Below are positions 43,602-51,917 of a DNA stretch of 64,000 nucleotides, piece after piece. Source of the stretch: DASRDU01 sp035560235 (GTDB taxonomy: Bacteria; Acidobacteriota; Blastocatellia; RBC074); the NCBI GenBank assembly GCA_035560235.1, contig DATMAG010000086.1, positions 1 through 64,000 of the forward strand. Reading direction: 5' to 3'. Under the pieces are notes generated by a model that saw only the letters and a list, made by a program, of their open reading frames with translations, did not search any database and was not told the origin of the DNA. Position numbers and translations under genes: made by a program. Each line of letters begins with the position of its first letter. Within the stretch, counting starts at the first letter, position 1.

Positions 43602-44711
43602 ATGTCTTCACTGACCAAAATTCCCGCAGGCGTGCAGTACTTCTTTGACGATGAAGTGCGCCTGCGCCGACACGTCGAACAGCGCGCGATGGAAGCCTTT
43701 GCCGGGTGGTCTTACGACGAAATCATCCTGCCGATGTTCGATTATCACGACCTCTTTGCGCGTGGCATGGGCGCTGAACGCGCTGAAAAGACTTATCGGT
43801 TTACTGACCGCGACGGCGCGCTGCTGGCGCTGCGGCCTGAACTGACATCGCTCGTGGCGCGCACGGTGGCGACGCGCTTTCTGCATCGCGCGCGTCCGAT
43901 CAGGCTTTGTTATTCCGGCGAAGTCTTTCGTTACGACGAACCGACCGAACGCGCCTCGCGTGAATTTCATCAGCTTGGCGTCGAACATATTGGCGAACCG
44001 GCGATGGCTGCGGACATTGAAATTCTGCTCGTCGCCGCTGAGGTTCTTCTGACGCTCGGCATCGGTGATTTTCGCATTGCCCTGTCACACGTGGATTTTT
44101 TCAACGGCATTGCCGACACGCACGGACTCGATGGCGAACGACGCGCGCGCCTGCGCGAACTGATCGAACGCAGGCAGCAGTTCGCACTCGATGAATTTTT
44201 GCAGCAGCATCTGCCGCACGTTGAAGCCGAACGCCGCGCCGCGTTCATTCAACTGACGCAGATCGCGGGCAGGCAGTCGGCCATTACCCGCGCCCGCGAG
44301 GTGCTGCGCAATGAAATTTCACGCGCCGCGATAGACAAGATCGAAGCGATCTATTCAACGCTCGCCGCGCTCGGACTGACTGATCACTTTGACATTGATC
44401 TGGGCGACACGGGCGGCCAGGAGTATTACACGGGCCTGACCTTCAAAATCTTCGTGCCCGGCTGGGGCGCTGAAATCGGCAGCGGCGGACGCTACGACAA
44501 CCTCATCAGCAATTTTGGCGCGGCTGAACCGGCGGTTGGATTTTCATTGTCGCTTGATGGCCTGACCGGCGCGCTGTCGCGTCACGCGGCAACCATCATC
44601 AGCAGGCCCGAAAACAATACCGAGCAGATCACGCTCAATGGCGATTACGCGCAGGCCTTTCATCAGGCCCGCGAAGCCAGAGCGCAGAAAAGAAAGGTGA
44701 AAATGCAGTGA
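43602..44711 (+). CDS. hisZ: HisZ, ATP phosphoribosyltransferase regulatory subunit
   Basis: A 369-residue HisRS-like paralogue. It has the class II synthetase core (IPAGVQYFFDDEVRLRRHVE, LLALRPELTSLVARTVATRF, RLCYSGEVFRYDEP) and lacks an anticodon-binding domain. The C terminus retains EIGSGGRYDNLI. Known role: partner of the short HisG in the first step of histidine synthesis. The start at ATG 43602 gives the usual beginning. Its TGA lies inside the first heptamer of the following repeat. Confidence 0.88.
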   Translation: MSSLTKIPAGVQYFFDDEVRLRRHVEQRAMEAFAGWSYDEIILPMFDYHDLFARGMGAERAEKTYRFTDRDGALLALRPELTSLVARTVATRFLHRARPIRLCYSGEVFRYDEPTERASREFHQLGVEHIGEPAMAADIEILLVAAEVLLTLGIGDFRIALSHVDFFNGIADTHGLDGERRARLRELIERRQQFALDEFLQQHLPHVEAERRAAFIQLTQIAGRQSAITRAREVLRNEISRAAIDKIEAIYSTLAALGLTDHFDIDLGDTGGQEYYTGLTFKIFVPGWGAEIGSGGRYDNLISNFGAAEPAVGFSLSLDGLTGALSRHAATIISRPENNTEQITLNGDYAQAFHQAREARAQKRKVKMQ

Positions 44712-44778
44712 TTGGTGATTAGTGGCTGGTGAACAGAAAAAAAGAAACTCCGCCTCTTCACTAACCCCTGACCACTAA
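44708..44778. repeat. Facing heptamer arrays between hisZ and hisG
   Basis: GTGATTG, GTGATTA, GTGGCTG, GTGAACA occupy 44708-44735, and the opposite-sense TCACTAA, CCCCTGA, CCACTAA occupy 44758-44778. The hisZ stop codon is part of the first unit. The hisG ATG follows seven bases after the second array. Confidence 0.82.
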
Positions 44779-44785
44779 CGAGAGA

Positions 44786-45430
44786 ATGCTGACCATTGCC
44801 TTATCAAAAGGCCGGATGCAGGACGAAACGCTGGCGCTGTTTGCGCGGGCAGGCATCACGGTTGCTCCTGAAGAACTGAATTCACGCCGACTGCTCGTGG
44901 CGAGCCGCGACGGGCGATTCAATTTCGTTTTCGTCAAACCGGGCGATGTGCCGACCTATGTTGAATACGGCGTGGCTGACGCAGGCATCTGCGGGCGCGA
45001 TGTGCTGCTTGAATCGCAGGCGCAGGTGCACGAACCGCTTGATCTGAAGTTCGGTTACTGCCGCATCGCCGTTGCCGGTCGCCGCGAAGTCGTCGGGCAG
45101 GATTACAACCTGCTCGCCACCGTGCGCGTGGCGACGAAATATCCGCGCATCACGGCTGATTACTTTCACGCCAAAGGCATCCCGATTGAAGTCATTCCGC
45201 TGTCGGGTTCAGTCGAACTCGCGCCGCTGCTCGGCCTGTCTGATCGCATCGTTGATCTGGTCGAAACCGGGCGCACCCTGAAAGAGAACGGGCTGGAAGT
45301 GATTGATGTGATCACCGACACTACGGCGCGCCTGATCGTCAACCGCGCCAGCTTTCATCTCAAACGTGAAGAAGTCAGCGCGCTGATCGCAGAACTGGCT
45401 GAAGCATTGAAAGCAGAGTCTGGTGATTAA
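44786..45430 (+). CDS. hisG: HisG, ATP phosphoribosyltransferase, short form
   Basis: A 214-residue catalytic subunit of the short type, which needs HisZ. It starts LTIALSKGRMQDETLALF. YGVADAGICGRDVLLE and the PRPP-binding VPLSGSVELAPLLGLSDRIVDLVETGRTLKENGL segment are present. Known role: condensation of ATP with PRPP, the first committed step of histidine synthesis. A GAGAGA precedes the ATG. The stop codon lies in a heptamer array. Confidence 0.93.
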   Translation: MLTIALSKGRMQDETLALFARAGITVAPEELNSRRLLVASRDGRFNFVFVKPGDVPTYVEYGVADAGICGRDVLLESQAQVHEPLDLKFGYCRIAVAGRREVVGQDYNLLATVRVATKYPRITADYFHAKGIPIEVIPLSGSVELAPLLGLSDRIVDLVETGRTLKENGLEVIDVITDTTARLIVNRASFHLKREEVSALIAELAEALKAESGD

Positions 45431-45489
45431 GGACTGGCGGCTGGAGAGAAATCCGGCTCTGCCACTGACCACTGACTGCTGACCACTGT
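45421..45489. repeat. Heptamer arrays between hisG and hisD
   Basis: The units TGGTGAT, TAAGGAC, TGGCGGC, TGGAGAG start at 45421, and the second unit begins with the hisG stop codon region. At 45462-45489 the opposite-sense units CCACTGA, CCACTGA, CTGCTGA, CCACTGT follow, ending four bases before the hisD ATG. No Shine-Dalgarno sequence is visible for hisD. Confidence 0.82.
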
Positions 45490-45493
45490 TGTT

Positions 45494-46792
45494 ATGATCG
45501 AAATCATCAGGCTCACCGGCACTGATCCGGAAGGAAACCGCAGACTCAAACGCATTCTGAGCCGCACGAACGGGCTGAATCCTGAAATTCTGGCGGCGGC
45601 TGAAAACGTCGTGCGCGAAGTGCGCGACAACGGCGACGAAGCGCTGCTCAGTTACACGGCGAAATTCGACGGCGTGCAGCTCACGCCCGACACAATGCGC
45701 GCAAGCCGCGAACTGATCGAAGAACTCGCCGCCCGCACTGACGCTGAACTGATTGCCGCCATGCGCGAAGCCATCGGCAACATTCGCCGCTATCACGAAC
45801 ACCAGTTGACGCGAAGCTGGGAGATTGAATCATCAAACGGCGTGCGGCTCGGTCAGCGTGTGCATCCGCTCGACATTGTCGGGTTGTATGTGCCAGGCGG
45901 CAGCGCGGCCTATCCTTCGACGGTGATGATGAACGCGATTCCGGCGCAGGTGGCCGGTGTCGAACGCATCGTTGTCGTCACGCCTCCGGCAAAATTTGCC
46001 GAAAACCCTGTAATTGCCGCTGTGCTGCGCGAGCTTGGATTATTTGAAGTCTATCTGGTCGGCGGCGCGCAGGCTGTCGCGGCGCTGGCTTACGGCACCG
46101 AAACGATGCCGCGTGTTGACAAGATCGTCGGCCCCGGCAATCAGCACGTGACCGCCGCCAAGAAAGCTGTCTTTGGCATCGTGGATATTGATTCGCTGGC
46201 CGGGCCGAGCGAGATTGTTGTCATTGCCGATGACACGGCGCGGCCTGATTTCGTCGCGGCTGATCTGCTTTCGCAGGCTGAGCATTCTGATGACGCGGCT
46301 TCGATTCTGGTGACGACGAGCGAAAAATTTGCCGCCGCCGTGCGCGATGAAATCATCCGTCAGACGCAGGCGCTTTCGCGCCGCGCCATTATTGAAAGAT
46401 CGCTCGCTGATTTCGGCGCGCTGATTGTTGTTGATTCCCTCGATGCTGCGTGCCATCTGGTTGATCAGCTTGCGCCCGAACACGTTGAAGTCATCACCGC
46501 CGACAGCGAAGCCACTGCCGCAAAGCTGCGCCACGCGGGAGCGATTTTCATCGGGGCTTATTCGCCTGAACCCGTTGGTGATTATTTTGCCGGGTCAAAT
46601 CACGTCCTGCCGACCGGAGGCACGGCGCGCTTTGCGTCGGCGCTTGGCGTGTATGACTTTCTCAAACGCACCAGCATCATTCGTTACACAAAAAACGAAA
46701 TCACCCGCACGGCTGAACTGATTGACCGCCTCGCCCGCGCCGAAGGCTTCGATGCGCACGCGCGTTCAGCGACAATCAGGCTGGAAGAATAA
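45494..46792 (+). CDS. hisD: HisD, histidinol dehydrogenase
   Basis: A 432-residue enzyme. Typical segments are YVPGGSAAYPSTVMMNAIPAQVAGV, VGGAQAVAALAYG, KIVGPGNQHVTAAKK, SLAGPSEIVVIAD, LSQAEHSDDA and APEHVEV, which include zinc and catalytic His/Glu residues. Known role: two-step NAD-dependent oxidation of histidinol to histidine. A long hairpin lies in the gap before hisC. Confidence 0.95.
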   Translation: MIEIIRLTGTDPEGNRRLKRILSRTNGLNPEILAAAENVVREVRDNGDEALLSYTAKFDGVQLTPDTMRASRELIEELAARTDAELIAAMREAIGNIRRYHEHQLTRSWEIESSNGVRLGQRVHPLDIVGLYVPGGSAAYPSTVMMNAIPAQVAGVERIVVVTPPAKFAENPVIAAVLRELGLFEVYLVGGAQAVAALAYGTETMPRVDKIVGPGNQHVTAAKKAVFGIVDIDSLAGPSEIVVIADDTARPDFVAADLLSQAEHSDDAASILVTTSEKFAAAVRDEIIRQTQALSRRAIIERSLADFGALIVVDSLDAACHLVDQLAPEHVEVITADSEATAAKLRHAGAIFIGAYSPEPVGDYFAGSNHVLPTGGTARFASALGVYDFLKRTSIIRYTKNEITRTAELIDRLARAEGFDAHARSATIRLEE

Positions 46793-46832
46793 CTGTTTTC
46801 AGTTTCACTTCAGACCAGTGTCATTGAGAGCT

Positions 46833-46927
46833 GAAGAGAGATGACGGAACAGACGAAAAAAGAACTGATCAGAGTGTGAAGACTTCCGTTCATTCCGTTA
46901 TTTCCGTTTGTTCCGTCATCTCTCTTC
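46833..46927. repeat. Inverted repeat between hisD and hisC
   Basis: Arms at about 46833-46858 and 46901-46927 are complementary over GAAGAGAGATGACGGAACA, with mismatches towards the loop. The loop-side part of the right arm repeats TTCCG-type units with a 9-base period, unlike the 7-base period elsewhere. No gene is visible in the 168-base gap. Confidence 0.8.
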
Positions 46928-46960
46928 GCCTCCCTGAAGCACGGAACACGAAAGATTGAA

Positions 46961-48031
46961 ATGACTACCCCGCTCGACAAAATCAAACCTCAGGTCCGCG
47001 CCATCAGCGCCTATACGCTCGCACCGCTCACGGCTCCGATCAAGATCAATCAGAATGAAAACCCGTTCGGGATGCCTGCCGAAATTCGGGAAGAGATTCT
47101 GCATCGCGTCAGTCAGCTCGACTGGTCGCGCTATCCAGAATTCGTGCCGGCCGGGCTGCTTGAGAAACTGGCGGAATACGCGGGCTGGCGCGCTGACGGA
47201 GTGATGGCGGGCAACGGCTCAAATGAAATGATTCAGTCGGTCGTCAATTCAGTCGTTGAAGCGGGCGTGCGCGTCGTGCTGCCTGAACCGACCTTTTCGG
47301 TTTACAGCCAGGTCATCCGGGTGATGAATGGCGAGATCATTTCAGTGCTGCTCAACGATGATTTCACCTTCAACATTCCGCGCCTGGCAACGGCAGTGAA
47401 AATGCAGAAGCCGGGCCTGACGATTATCTGTTCGCCCAACAACCCGACCGGCTGCACGATCAGCCGCCGCGATCTGGAACTGCTGCTGCGCAACTCGGAA
47501 GGCCTTGTCGTCGTGGATCAGGCATATCTTGAAGTCGGCGGCGAGGATTTTGTGCCGCTGCTGAAGAGTCACAAAAATCTGGTCATCCTGCGCACGTTTT
47601 CAAAAGCGATGGCGATGGCCGGATTGCGCGTCGGTTATTGTCTGGCTGCGCCGGAACTGATCCGCGAATTCAACAAGGCAAAGATGCCTTACAGTCTGAA
47701 TCTCTTTTCAGTCACGGCAGCGGAAGTGGCGATTGAAAAATCAGCCGCGCTGCGCCCGCTGGTTGAAAGGATGGCGAGCGAACGTGACCGGCTGATTGCT
47801 GAACTGAAGAAGATCAAAGGCATCACTCCGGTTCCATCAGCCGCCAACTTTTTCATCGTGCACACGAGCCTGCCGCCGAAAGAGTTGTTTGAGACGCTGC
47901 ACGCGCGCGGCATTCTGATCCGCGATGTCAGCAAGGCTCCGATGCTCAGTGAATACGTGCGGATCAGCGTGGGCACGCCGGAAGAGAATGATCAGTTGAT
48001 TGCCGCGTTGCAGGAAATATTCGGTCAGTAA
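46961..48031 (+). CDS. hisC: HisC, histidinol-phosphate aminotransferase
   Basis: A fold-type I PLP aminotransferase of 356 residues. INQNENPFG is the substrate-phosphate region, CSPNNPTG and VVVDQAYLEV are the cofactor Asn/Asp regions, and the Schiff-base Lys is in RTFSKAMAMAGLRVGY (about residue 215). Known role: transamination of imidazole-acetol phosphate. It lies within the his run, between hisD and hisB. Confidence 0.93.
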   Translation: MTTPLDKIKPQVRAISAYTLAPLTAPIKINQNENPFGMPAEIREEILHRVSQLDWSRYPEFVPAGLLEKLAEYAGWRADGVMAGNGSNEMIQSVVNSVVEAGVRVVLPEPTFSVYSQVIRVMNGEIISVLLNDDFTFNIPRLATAVKMQKPGLTIICSPNNPTGCTISRRDLELLLRNSEGLVVVDQAYLEVGGEDFVPLLKSHKNLVILRTFSKAMAMAGLRVGYCLAAPELIREFNKAKMPYSLNLFSVTAAEVAIEKSAALRPLVERMASERDRLIAELKKIKGITPVPSAANFFIVHTSLPPKELFETLHARGILIRDVSKAPMLSEYVRISVGTPEENDQLIAALQEIFGQ

Positions 48032-48051
48032 GGTTACTGTCGCACGTTGCT

Positions 48052-48534
48052 ATGCCTCGTAATGATGATTTTCTGAATCCGCCGATCACGCCGTATGGCA
48101 AATGTCACACCTGCGGCGAAAAGATACTGTTCGGGGCTGAGCGATGTCCGAATTGCGGAATTGAAATAGATCACGAAGAAGTCTTTCCGAGTGCCTTCAA
48201 TTACTTTGTGATTACCCAGGCCATCAGTTCCGCCAACAATCTTCGCACGCTCGATATTGGCGTGATACTTTTGATTGTTGTCTCGCTCATCAGGTTTGTT
48301 TTTGAGTATGGCCTCTGGTTCACGCTCATAACCAGTCTTCCATGGCTGTTTCTTCTGCTTCGGATTACTCAGTGGTTCCGGCAGCACGGGAACTGGGAAT
48401 GCTCCGACCCTGAATATCTGGAAGCACGAGAGCGAATGAGATGGTCACTGAAACTCTGGATTGCGGCGAATGCTTTCAATGCCATAGTTATTCTCGCTGT
48501 CCATCTTAAAGGGGCGCTGATCCCGCTGGAGTGA
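48052..48534 (+). CDS. Zinc-ribbon membrane protein inside the his run
   Basis: A 160-residue protein with a zinc ribbon (CHTCGEKILFGAERCPNCG) near residues 17-36. Hydrophobic helices lie at about 63-82, 85-105 and 143-158. It starts 20 bases after hisC and ends 18 bases before hisB, so it is probably co-transcribed, but nothing in it points to histidine synthesis. The family is not recognised. Confidence 0.75.
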   Translation: MPRNDDFLNPPITPYGKCHTCGEKILFGAERCPNCGIEIDHEEVFPSAFNYFVITQAISSANNLRTLDIGVILLIVVSLIRFVFEYGLWFTLITSLPWLFLLLRITQWFRQHGNWECSDPEYLEARERMRWSLKLWIAANAFNAIVILAVHLKGALIPLE

Positions 48535-48552
48535 TCTCGCCGGACTTTTGTT

Positions 48553-49146
48553 ATGACTCGACAAACTGAAATCAGGCGCAAAACCAAAGAGACTGACATT
48601 CGTGTGGCGCTGAAACTTGACGGCACAGGCCGCAGCGAAATCAGCACGGGGCTGCCCTTTCTCGATCACATGCTCGAACTGTTTGCGCGGCACGGACTCT
48701 TCGATCTGGAAATCAGTTGCCGGGGCGATCTGCACATTGACGATCATCATTCGGTTGAAGACACGGCGATCTGTCTGGGCCGGGCGTTTGCTGAAGCGCT
48801 GGGTGACAAGGCGGGCATCGTGCGCTACGGGCACGCTTATGTGCCGATGGATGAAACGCTGGCGCGGGCGGTCGTTGATCTGTCGGGCCGGTACTTTCTG
48901 GTCTACAACGTCAAAAACACACGCCAGAAAATCGGCAGCTTTGCGACTGAGATGGCCGAACATTTCTGGCATTCATTTGCGGAACACTGCAAATGCAACC
49001 TGCACATCGAAGTGCTCTACGGGCGCAATCAGCATCACATTCTTGAAGCGGTCTTCAAGGCCGCTGCGCGCGCGCTCGCGCAGGCCGTCGAGGTAAACGC
49101 GCGAATCACGGGCGTGATGTCAACGAAAGGAACTCTGGCTGAGTGA
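48553..49146 (+). CDS. hisB: HisB, imidazoleglycerol-phosphate dehydratase
   Basis: A 197-residue single-function HisB. The manganese-binding signatures are GLPFLDHMLELFARHG, DIHHSVEDTA-like DDHHSVEDTA, and EHFWHSFAEH with YGRNQHHILEAVFKAAARAL. Known role: dehydration of imidazole-glycerol phosphate. The stop codon falls in the first heptamer of the next repeat. Confidence 0.95.
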   Translation: MTRQTEIRRKTKETDIRVALKLDGTGRSEISTGLPFLDHMLELFARHGLFDLEISCRGDLHIDDHHSVEDTAICLGRAFAEALGDKAGIVRYGHAYVPMDETLARAVVDLSGRYFLVYNVKNTRQKIGSFATEMAEHFWHSFAEHCKCNLHIEVLYGRNQHHILEAVFKAAARALAQAVEVNARITGVMSTKGTLAE

Positions 49147-49221
49147 AGAGTGAAAAGCAGGGACAGCAGGATAAACTTACTGCTCTCAAATCAGGTCTGC
49201 TCTTCACGCTTCACGCTTCAC
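49141..49221. repeat. Facing heptamer arrays between hisB and hisH
   Basis: GAGTGAA twice (49141-49154), carrying the hisB stop, then a diverged AAGCAGG. The opposite-sense TCTTCAC, GCTTCAC, GCTTCAC are at 49201-49221. The hisH ATG follows five bases after the last unit, and no Shine-Dalgarno sequence is seen. Confidence 0.8.
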
Positions 49222-49226
49222 TGCTC

Positions 49227-49829
49227 ATGACCATTGCAATCATTGATTACGGGGTCGGCAATCTGCGCAGCGTCGAGAAGGCTTTCACGTCGCAGGGCAT
49301 CGGCGCGGTGGTGACGAATGATGAAAGGACGCTGCGCGCGGCTGACAAACTGGTGCTGCCCGGTGTGGGCGCGTTTGCGGCGTGTATGCAGGGCCTGCAA
49401 AGATTCGGTTTTGATGAACTCGTGATTGAAGCGGCGCAGGCGGGCAAGCCGATCATTGGTTTATGCGTCGGGCTGCAGATGATGTTTGAGGAAGGACACG
49501 AGTTCGGCATTCACAAAGGACTGGGCCTGATGCCGGGCCGCGTGGTGCGCTTTCCCGAAGGCGTGCGCGTGCCGCACGTCGGCTGGAATCAGGTGGCGAT
49601 CAGACGCGAGCATCCGATCTTTCGCGGCCTGCCCGATCAGTCATTCTTTTATTTTGTGCATTCCTACCACGTCGAGACTTCCGATCAGTCGTGCGTGCTC
49701 GGCGAAACTGAATATGGGCTGCGCTTCCCTTCGATCTGCGGGCGCGGCAGCGTTGTCGGCGTGCAGTTTCATCCTGAAAAAAGCCAGGCCGCGGGATTAA
49801 GGCTGCTGAGAAATTTTGCTGAGATGTGA
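49227..49829 (+). CDS. hisH: HisH, glutamine amidotransferase subunit of imidazole-glycerol-phosphate synthase
   Basis: A class I glutamine amidotransferase of 200 residues. It starts IAIIDYGVGNLRSVEKA. The nucleophile Cys is in IIGLCVGLQMMFEEG (about residue 80), and the His/Glu pair is in VQFHPEKS. Known role: supplies ammonia to HisF. hisF is not in the window. The frame is open 28 codons further upstream across the repeat, but the ATG at 49227 fits the family. Confidence 0.93.
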   Translation: MTIAIIDYGVGNLRSVEKAFTSQGIGAVVTNDERTLRAADKLVLPGVGAFAACMQGLQRFGFDELVIEAAQAGKPIIGLCVGLQMMFEEGHEFGIHKGLGLMPGRVVRFPEGVRVPHVGWNQVAIRREHPIFRGLPDQSFFYFVHSYHVETSDQSCVLGETEYGLRFPSICGRGSVVGVQFHPEKSQAAGLRLLRNFAEM

Positions 49830-50076
49830 AATGGAAAGAGAGCGCCTGAAGGCTGAATACAGCCGCTCCGACTTTAATATTAGACTCGCCGGAAATGCCG
49901 TTTTCAGACTTTTTTGCCCGGGGACGATTTGCTATATTCCCGCCGTCGCTCAGACGACGATATTATTTTCTTTGTCCCACTCAGGCGGTTGGTTTCCTCA
50001 ACAATTTATAGCCGCTGACCGCAGTTAACCTACACTCCGGATCTTCGATCCACCATCATTACAAGGAAGACTCCTG
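49830..50076. other. A/T-richer gap before the CAP/VCBS gene
   Basis: This 247-base gap is visibly richer in A/T than its surroundings, with runs such as TTTAATATTAG, TTGCTATATTCC and GACGATATTATTTTC. This fits a promoter region for the secreted protein gene that follows. No convincing gene, hairpin or heptamer array is seen. Confidence 0.4.
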
Positions 50077-51510
50077 ATGTTTCAGATTAATATCGCTACG
50101 CGTGTGCGAAGTGTGCAGACACTTGTCCTTTTTTCGGCCTGCTGGCTGGCGCTGGGCCTGCTGTTCTCTTCGACCGGCTACGCTCAGACACTCGACAGCG
50201 AAGAGCAGGCATTTCTGACATTGATCAATAATTACCGGCAGGCCAACGGTCTGCAGCCATTGCAGGTTTCAGCGACGCTGACCAGCGCCTCGAAATGGAT
50301 GAGCAACGATATGGCAACGAAGAATTACTTCAGCCATAACGACAGTCTGGGTCGTGATCCGCATCAGCGCATGATTGATTTCGGTTACACCTACAACACC
50401 TGGTGGGGAGAAAACATTGCGGCTGGTTACAGCACGGCACAGGATACCTTCAATCAGTGGAAGAACTCGCCGGGTCACAACTCCGCCATGCTGGGCGCCA
50501 ATTTCAAGGTGATCGGCATCGGGCGGGTTTATAACTCCGGCTCGACTTACCGCTGGTACTGGACGACCGATTTCGGCGGCTATGTGGATCAGACAATTCC
50601 TGTGGGCCAGCCGTCTCAGCCGAAGAAGAAGATGCCGACAGTGGCTGATTTCGATGGTGACGGCAAAACAGACCTCGCCGTCTGGCGCGGTCCTGATGGC
50701 AACTGGCACGTCATCAATAGTTCAAACGGCGGCACGTCCAGGAGGCAGTGGGGACAGCAGAACCTCGGCGACATTACTGTGCCAGGCGATTATGACGGCG
50801 ATGGCAAAACAGATTTCGCCGTCTGGCGTGCGCCTGAAGGCAACTGGTACGTCATCAACAGTTCAAACGGTGGCACAACTACTCGGCAGTGGGGCTGGCA
50901 GGCTGGTGGCGATATTCCCGTGCCGGGCGATTACGACGGCGATGGCAAAACAGATTTCGCCGTCTGGCGCGCGCCTGAAGGCAACTGGTACATCATCAAC
51001 AGTTCTACCGGCTCGACAACTGTGCGGCAGTGGGGACAACAGGGCCTGGGTGATATTCCGGTGCCGGGCGATTACGATGGCGATGGCAAGACTGATCTTG
51101 CCGTCTGGCGTGCGCCTGAAGGCAACTGGTACATCATCAACAGTTCTACCGGCTCGACAACTGTGCGGCAGTGGGGACAACAGGGCCCGGGTGATATTCC
51201 GGTGCCGGGCGATTACGATGGCGATGGCAAGACTGATCTTGCCGTCTGGCGTGCGCCTGAAGGCAACTGGTACGTCATCAACAGTTCAAACGGTGGCACA
51301 ACTACTCGGCAATGGGGCTGGCAGGCTGGTGGCGATATTCCCGTGCCGGGCGATTACGACGGTGATGGCAAAACAGATTTCGCCGTCTGGCGCGGTTCTG
51401 ATGGCAACTGGTACATCATCAACAGTTCAAATGGCGGCACCACCACGCGGCAGTGGGGACAGCAGAACCTGGGCGATGTCCCGCAGCCCTGGTTTCCGGC
51501 CCGTCGCTGA
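50077..51510 (+). CDS. Secreted CAP-domain protein with VCBS/FG-GAP-like calcium repeats
   Basis: A 477-residue protein. The signal peptide ends near residue 36. A CAP/SCP domain spans about 42-168, with the family motifs LINNYRQANGLQPL, YFSHNDSLGRDPHQRM, GENIAAGY and WKNSPGHNSAML. Six 47-residue repeats follow to the C terminus. Each has a calcium-type DGDGKTD loop after an aromatic or Tyr-Asp pair, and a WYxINSS segment. Such repeats form propeller blades in related proteins. An extracellular or surface role is likely; the target is unknown. The gene splits hisH from hisA and has its own probable promoter. Confidence 0.85.
   Translation: MFQINIATRVRSVQTLVLFSACWLALGLLFSSTGYAQTLDSEEQAFLTLINNYRQANGLQPLQVSATLTSASKWMSNDMATKNYFSHNDSLGRDPHQRMIDFGYTYNTWWGENIAAGYSTAQDTFNQWKNSPGHNSAMLGANFKVIGIGRVYNSGSTYRWYWTTDFGGYVDQTIPVGQPSQPKKKMPTVADFDGDGKTDLAVWRGPDGNWHVINSSNGGTSRRQWGQQNLGDITVPGDYDGDGKTDFAVWRAPEGNWYVINSSNGGTTTRQWGWQAGGDIPVPGDYDGDGKTDFAVWRAPEGNWYIINSSTGSTTVRQWGQQGLGDIPVPGDYDGDGKTDLAVWRAPEGNWYIINSSTGSTTVRQWGQQGPGDIPVPGDYDGDGKTDLAVWRAPEGNWYVINSSNGGTTTRQWGWQAGGDIPVPGDYDGDGKTDFAVWRGSDGNWYIINSSNGGTTTRQWGQQNLGDVPQPWFPARR
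50641..51486 (+). repeat. Six in-frame 141-bp tandem repeats
   Basis: Six consecutive 141-base units encode the VCBS-like blades. Units 3 and 4 differ by very few bases, units 2 and 5 are nearly identical, and units 1 and 6 share the ending QNLGD. The order is therefore A-B-C-C-B-A. High DNA identity points to recent unequal crossing-over or homogenisation. Confidence 0.88.
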
Positions 51511-51593
51511 TGCGGGTTCGTTCCTCAGGCGGAGCGGTGGAATCGGATTCACCGCCGCCTGTCTCACCTGACTGATCACAGTCTGAAGCAACA

Positions 51594-51631
51594 GAGGCGC
51601 AGGGAATCAGACAAATGGTTCCCCGCGCCTT
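51594..51631 (+). terminator. Probable terminator after the CAP/VCBS gene
   Basis: A 13-base stem (GAGGCGCAGGGAA with TTCCCCGCGCCTT, one mismatch plus a wobble end) with a 12-base loop, followed by CGATTTTC. It lies 84 bases after the stop. Confidence 0.65.
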
Positions 51632-51917
51632 CGATTTTCTGCAATCCGCAACGAAGCCCGGCGCTCTCCTGGCGCGGGAATCAGCGAATTCAGAACGATT
51701 AAATCTGTGCTTGATTGTGGCAGCAAAATGAGTAGTATTTACGCATCCCAGCGCGGCAGAAGCAACCGGATGGCTTCGCGCCGCCTGAGCAATCGTAACA
51801 GCAGCCCCGGTGAATCGTAACCTTCAAGACCGACTACCACCGGGAAATATGCAGAGTCAAAGTGCAGTTGTATCCAGTCCCAGTGAAACCTTTAGCTACA
51901 CGATAAGCTACACTCCC
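51632..51917. other. Non-coding gap before hisA
   Basis: These 286 bases are the rest of the longest gap in the window (51511-51917). No family-like coding frame is found. A GTG-started extension of hisA (from 51810) has no similarity to HisA N termini. It contains the short near-palindrome CACGATAAGCTACACTCCC just before hisA. It may hold a promoter, but I see no clear -35/-10 pair. Confidence 0.4.

Noticed and set aside
50641..51486. Possible CRISPR array
   Set aside because: The repeats are 141 bases, contiguous and in frame with a protein. There are no spacers and no cas genes.
50582..51571. 329-codon alternative frame over the VCBS repeats
   Set aside because: It is the same repeat read one base out of frame. 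It lacks a plausible start and signal, while the other frame has a signal peptide, CAP domain and calcium loops.
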